DNA of 64,000 nucleotides from Allium sativum (Eukaryota; Streptophyta; Magnoliopsida; Asparagales; Amaryllidaceae): assembly GCA_030737875.1 (NCBI GenBank), contig CM060920.1, positions 479,972,861 to 480,036,860 on the forward strand, in the 5' to 3' direction. A program made the translations under genes and the position numbers. The stretch's first letter is position 1. Each line of letters starts with the position of its first letter. This document shows, piece after piece, positions 59,347-64,000 of the stretch. The notes beneath the pieces were generated by a model that saw only the letters and a list, made by a program, of their open reading frames with translations, was not told the origin of the DNA and did no database searches.

Positions 59347-60481
59347 CATTTCCTTATTTTCTATGTTTAGAAAATATATGTTATTAACACTGGAAAACAT
59401 TTCCATAGCTTAATTACGTATCACTATTCTTCCACATCTATCATACTCTAACTATAAACTAACAAAAGAACAACTTCCTAAGTATAAACCCTGAAGGACG
59501 AAACCAACATCAGATCGATACTCAAGAAACCATTCAACTTATTAATCTCCAGTCAGTTTCTAATTTCTATTTAACTCCATTTTGATTAACTATGTTCGAT
59601 TAACTCCTTTCGATTAACTCCTATATTTATTTCTAAATAAATAAATCCTTTATTCAATTTATTTCTAACTAAATATCCTCCTTTTATAAACTCCTATTTA
59701 TTTTCTAAATAAAAGTTCTCCTTTACAAAATCCTATGATTATATAAATACTTTATTTTCAAAATATTTCCTTTTATAAAATCGATTGATTTTATAAAATT
59801 CCTTTATTCTAATATACATTGAAATATTTCTTTTTACATCCCAGGGTTTCCTATGATATTTAAAATACCAAATCACAATGATCGATATCCTTTAAACACA
59901 CATAATCAAACAGATTATATATATCACATCATATATTCCAATACATGAATAGAATAATATTATAAATATTGAGGAGTCCAGTTGGACCCCTCCAACCTGT
60001 TTCCCGGCATCACAGAAGTTAAACAACATGAATATAAAATATTCTGTTAAACAGAATCAATATTCGATTAACGATATATATATATATATCATTATTGATG
60101 ATTTCAACCAATACACAAGTAACTCAATCAAACAGTTAACACACAGCAATCTGTCATTATTTATCGGTTCTAAATATACGTTATAAAAATAGAACTGTTC
60201 AGAGTTGGTGAGTTTTAGTCACGTTGGATGATCATCGTTAATAACGATAACCATCGCTTGATTCAGGTGGACAATTTATTTTTCTATAAATTGTAACGAA
60301 CTTCGGTTCACTCCCCGTCAGTTCCATGGTGTAGCCACCGTCCATACGATCCCAACGGATCTTGTTTCGTCCAATTCTGATATCGTATGATATAGTTATG
60401 ATTTTTATACGTTAATACATATTTTACATACACGAATTATTTTTATTTAAAATCTTATTGGGCTTTACCTTACACCTCTGG
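58781..60481 (-). mobile_element. LTR G (diverged giant-LTR relative), 3' part
   Basis: Begins TGTAGTAACCTGAAATTTCC, the reversed end of a giant LTR, after the candidate target CCAAT. Landmarks of copy 1 follow in order but diverged: ATTCCTCTGCCACCAAACG, ACCGAAGGCACTG, and module 4 at 59,451-59,565. There is a TA microsatellite at about 59,310-59,342. It is interrupted at 60,482. No coding gene. Confidence 0.72.
59451..59565 (-). repeat. Module 4 in LTR G
   Basis: CCCTGAAGGACGAAACCAAC, ATCAGATCGATACTCAAG and CCAGTCAGTTTC: the same block as in copy 1 and E, well conserved in an otherwise diverged LTR. Confidence 0.65.
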
Positions 60482-61027
60482 TGTAACGACCCGGAAATTC
60501 CCGCTCTTTGAATCGACCATAAACCACACAGGTCTGACCCAAAGGTTGGAAATCTTCGAATACTTTAACTTTGGGAATACAATACATCAGAACAATAACA
60601 GCAGACTTTTATTACATTATAATAATGTTACATCAGAGTACAGAATATATCAGAGTACATTGAAATAAAATTTCAGCGGAAGATAAACTACAAAAGATTT
60701 AATACATTAAATAAAATACAGTAAACAACGGAAGACTACTAAGCTCTGGACACAGCTTTAGGCTTCGATCCAGGATCCTGCTAAAAGAATAGATATCTGC
60801 AAAAAGCTACTCGACTGCCCGTGTGGAAAAGTGGGCACCCGAGTTTGCAAAGTGAAACAAACTACGAGTCAGTCATGGGACTGGTGTGAGAATTCTAAAC
60901 TAATATAACTAATAAGACAAATCCAAGGACCACGCCACTTTCGCGGAACGGGTTTACTCCTATGGATTGCTAGTGCATAAACCAAAGTAAATCGAGAAAT
61001 AACGCAATGTCTTTTTGGAAAAATGAA

Positions 61028-61099
61028 ACCATTATAAGACCCAGGTCCCATCACACAATGCAACGCACACCAGAGGATAGGGTTTTACCTTATAATGGT
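61028..61099 (-). other. Candidate structured RNA module 1 (LTR H)
   Basis: Stem ACCATTATAAG/CTTATAATGGT. Relative to LTR E two further pairs have changed on both sides. The interior GACCCAGGTCCCATCACACA is identical to E. Confidence 0.76.
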
Positions 61100-62399
61100 C
61101 AAAAGATGCTTGACACGTATAAAACGGATTTGATATTATTATTAGTGTATATATGTTTTAATAAAAAGATTTGAATCATAAGTATCAATCCTAGACGGCA
61201 TGGTTACCATATAGCATGTCGCCAATACTAGTTCTACAATCAAAACCGCAAGGGCGTATTGGAAATTTGGATTCCATCATGAGTCGAGGCTAGGGGCAAG
61301 CTCCTCTCCGATTCAAGACACTCTAGCAAATGCCTCAGGATCCCCTGCAGTGAACCCTTGGATCTTCAGGGTCGGTCCCTGCCTATGGGCAGTGGATTAG
61401 TTATGCCTGAACACACGCTTCCCGGTCCCTTTGGACCTATAATATGACCACCAACGACCTATAAAACACGAGGCGCCTCAAAATCCATCATCCACATAAG
61501 TAAAATGTCAGCGCTGGTAGGTCCCTGACATCACTCTAGATAGAAAGAAACGTGTGCACTCCCTGTAGTCCGTATCCCGTTTTTGACTCATACCGGGGTG
61601 TGAGGCTCGCGAAGTCACGCTATACACAAAGCTACGCCTAAACAGGCCGTGCTTTGATCATCAACCACAAGGCCTGCTTTTCAACAAAAGCCTTGATCAA
61701 TGCATCTTAGCATGCCGCGTTGTCATTCCATACAACGTCAGACATACATTCCATTTATACTTATGCTCTGGGTCTGAGCGAAAGTCAAATCCGTACAAAT
61801 CAACACTACGTCCGGATAACTACCATCTTAGCCCCGTCTTGGGAGCAAATCAATCAAGGGCCTCAACGCTAGTTACCCATTTGATGTGAAGACTGTCGGT
61901 CTTCAATCGCCGTCTTCAACTCTTCGAATTAGATTGACGTATAATCATTTGAAATGAGATTGTACTCGGACTTTTCAAATGATCCCATATATCTATATAT
62001 ATATATATAATTTGAAAACATTTCATATCGTTATTAATATTTGATTACGACCTATTGCTATTTTTATTTATATAAAAATAGCCTAAGTAATATAACGACG
62101 CTTCGGGTCGATGGGCGACCATGGCGCTGTTTTCAACCAAATTTGATTTACACATATTTTGAAATCTAACTGTTGGATTTTGGCGAAATTTATGTCATTG
62201 GAAAGATCTTCCCAAAGCGGTCCAAACGGCTCCAGTTTTGGGAAAATCCGACGGTCGGATCTCTCTGTATAACCGTTTAAAGTTACGATTGCCGATACGC
62301 GAACTGCCCCGCGCGTTCCGTTTAATTTATAATTTATATTTATATATATAAATATAAATCGTTTGACTATTCCAATTTCAAAAGTCTATTCTTTTTATC

Positions 62400-64000
62400 G
62401 CATCTAAAATGACGATAAAAATATCACTTTTAATAACTCTGTTTCGTTTACACTAAATGTAAATAAATTATACCTTTTTTCTATATTTTGTTTTATTTAC
62501 CTAAATGTAAATAAATTATATCTTTCTATGTTTTAATTTATTTACCCTAAATGTAAATAAATTACATTCTTTTTCTTACCCTATTTATTTACCTAAATGT
62601 AAATAAATATATTCTTATCTTTTTCTTACTTATTTACCTAAATGTAAATAAATGTTTTACTTTTACTTTTGTTATATTTATTTACATTAATTGTAAATAA
62701 ATGTTTCTAATTTCTTATTCATATTTATTTACACTATTTGTAAATAAATGGTTTCAATTTCCTTTGCAAATCCTATTTACATAGCAAATGTAAATAATTG
62801 TATTTCTTTACTTCTTTTCTAATATTCCCTTTTAACATAAAAAGAATATCTTATGTTAGTTCTTTTCTAACCTTTCTTTTTATTATTTACATAAGAAAAT
62901 GTTAATAATTACTATTTACAAATTGATTCTTTTTATTTACATAAGAAAAATGTAAATAAATACTTATTCACATAATTATTATTTTTATTCTTTTTATTTA
63001 CATAAGAAAATTTAAATAAATTCTTATTCACATATTTGTTCTTTATTTTCTATTTATTCTTAATTACATAAATGTAATTTTCTTCCTTATAATCTTAATT
63101 ACATAAAAATGTAATTTTATTTCTTATAATCTTAATTACATATAAATGTAAATTTCTTTACAGTGTAAAATATATTCTTTTAATTACATATAAAAATGTA
63201 ATTTATTTAATCTCTTATTTACCTAAAGTAAATATATATGTCTTCCTTTGTCTATGTTTTATTTATTTACACTAAATATTTTGAAGTAACTTACATATAT
63301 AAAATGTAAATTTAGAAAATTAATATATATGCTTTAACCTCTCACATTGGATAGGTATTGTTGTGATTACTGGACAGCCGGGCGGGTCCGGGCAGGTTTA
63401 CATCACAACTCAATCCAACCTCGTGTTAAGCACCTTTTTTTCTCTCTTATTTAAAAAAATGTATATTTTATCTTTTATTCTTTTTCTACTTTAACAAAAG
63501 GTCTATTTTATCTTTTATGCATAAAAATGTGTATTTTACTTTAATTGTCTTTTTATACACAAAAATGTATATTTATCCTTTTCTACCTAAACAAAATATC
63601 TATTTCTATGTTTATTTACATTGAAAATATAAATCCCCTTTTTATTTATATTGGAAGTGTAAGTTCTTCTGTTACACACGGAAAAATGTGGATTCTTTAT
63701 TTTCCCTTGAAAATGTAAATTCTTTTATTTTACCTTGAAAGGTAAATTCCTTAATTTCTTTTATTTACATTGAAAAATGTAATCTTTACTTTTATATCCT
63801 TTACATTGCAAAATGTAAGTTTCAATTTCCTTTACTTTCTCATTGAAAAAGGAATAAGGTTTTCTATTCTCTTCTCTTTACATAGAAGAATGTAAATGTC
63901 TTCTTTACATAGAAAAATAGTGGTTTCTATTTATTTTACATAGAAAAATGATGTTTTCTATTTACTTTTCTTTACATAGAAAAATGATGTTAATGCTTTA
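62400..64000. repeat. AT-rich micro-hairpin array, LTR H
   Basis: Dozens of short inverted pairs such as TTTACAT/ATGTAAA, ATTTAC/GTAAAT and AATTACAT/ATGTAATT with 2-8 nt loops. Stem sequence drifts along the array, so this is not a uniform tandem repeat. Same relative LTR place as arrays in A, copy 1, E and F. Confidence 0.72.
63343..63425 (-). other. Structured RNA module 2 (LTR H)
   Basis: Outer TTGGAT/ATCCAA, inner GTTGTGAT/ATCACAAC, centre CCGGGCGGGTCCGGGC. Single copy, embedded in the AT-rich array where its GC content stands out. Confidence 0.7.

Larger units (their letters stand above)
60482..64000 (-). mobile_element. LTR H (giant-LTR relative), 3' part, runs off the window
   Basis: Begins TGTAACGACCCGGAAATTC after the candidate target TCTGG. 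It follows copy 1 in order: TTCAGCGGAAGATAA, acceptor-like sites (60,797; 60,778), module 1 (61,028), GAAGACTGTCGGTCTTC, and the GACGGTCGGATCTC block (62,250). It then has a 1.6-kb AT-rich hairpin array that also contains one module-2 hairpin (63,343). It links the A/E type (module 1) with the B/C type (module 2). U3 and leader are beyond the window. Confidence 0.85.

Overview
The window looks like repeat-dominated nuclear DNA of a flowering plant. It is AT-rich, with Ty1/copia and Ty3/gypsy-type LTR retrotransposons, initiator-tRNA-Met primer sites, 5-bp target duplications, TA microsatellites, and no intact host gene that I can support. I cannot name the species. Almost everything from 11,138 to the end is one stack of nested insertions. 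Boundaries come from TG...CA termini, primer-binding sites, polypurine tracts and target-site duplications (TSDs).

Layout. Positions 1-8448 are a minus-strand giant-LTR element (copy 1): internal region 1-970, LTR 971-8448, the rest left of the window. 8449-11,137 is AT-rich DNA in which I see no gene. A Tork/Tnt1-like copia element starts at 11,138 (LTR 11,138-11,806). Its gag is split by element B (11,954-45,694; TSD GTTAG/GTTGG), and the broken gag-pol resumes at 45,695-49,427. Element B has 4.7-kb LTRs (5' LTR 11,954-16,656; 3' LTR 18,431-21,996 plus 44,557-45,694) and a 1.8-kb non-coding interior. Its 3' LTR holds solo LTR E (minus strand, 21,997-26,906 plus 42,778-44,551; TSD GCTAT/GTTAT). 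E in turn holds a complete young element A (26,907-42,772; perfect TSD ATTTT) with about 7.4-kb LTRs and only 1,033 bp between them. From 49,428 the copia is cut again by LTR F (plus). F is cut at 52,319 by a minus-strand family-C LTR, which contains a plus-strand family-C solo LTR (54,358-57,914; perfect TSD AAATT). The minus-strand C LTR is cut at 58,781 by LTR G, and G at 60,482 by LTR H, which runs off the end. Decay follows this order: copia is full of stops and frameshifts, B's LTRs are visibly diverged, and A's LTRs are nearly identical.

A, B, C, E, F, G and H appear to be non-autonomous elements. They share gypsy (Tekay/Del-like) signals: TGTAACA(A/C)CCC ends, a TGGTATCAGAGC primer site, a GGGGA(C/T)GAAA remnant and a purine tract. 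None visible here encodes a protein, so they would need enzymes supplied from elsewhere.

The unusual content is inside the LTRs. I see (i) two candidate structured RNA modules whose stems change on both sides while pairing is kept; (ii) GC-rich leader blocks that are non-homologous between otherwise related LTRs yet each end at a splice-donor-like site, with acceptor-like sites near the LTR 3' end; (iii) AT-rich arrays of micro-hairpins with family-specific stems; (iv) series of small hairpins with a common fold; and (v) GTCGAC arrays with 12-bp and 20-bp spacing upstream of the TATA box. Together these suggest coding-free retroelements whose LTRs carry regulatory and RNA-structural content. 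This is inference from sequence reading alone.
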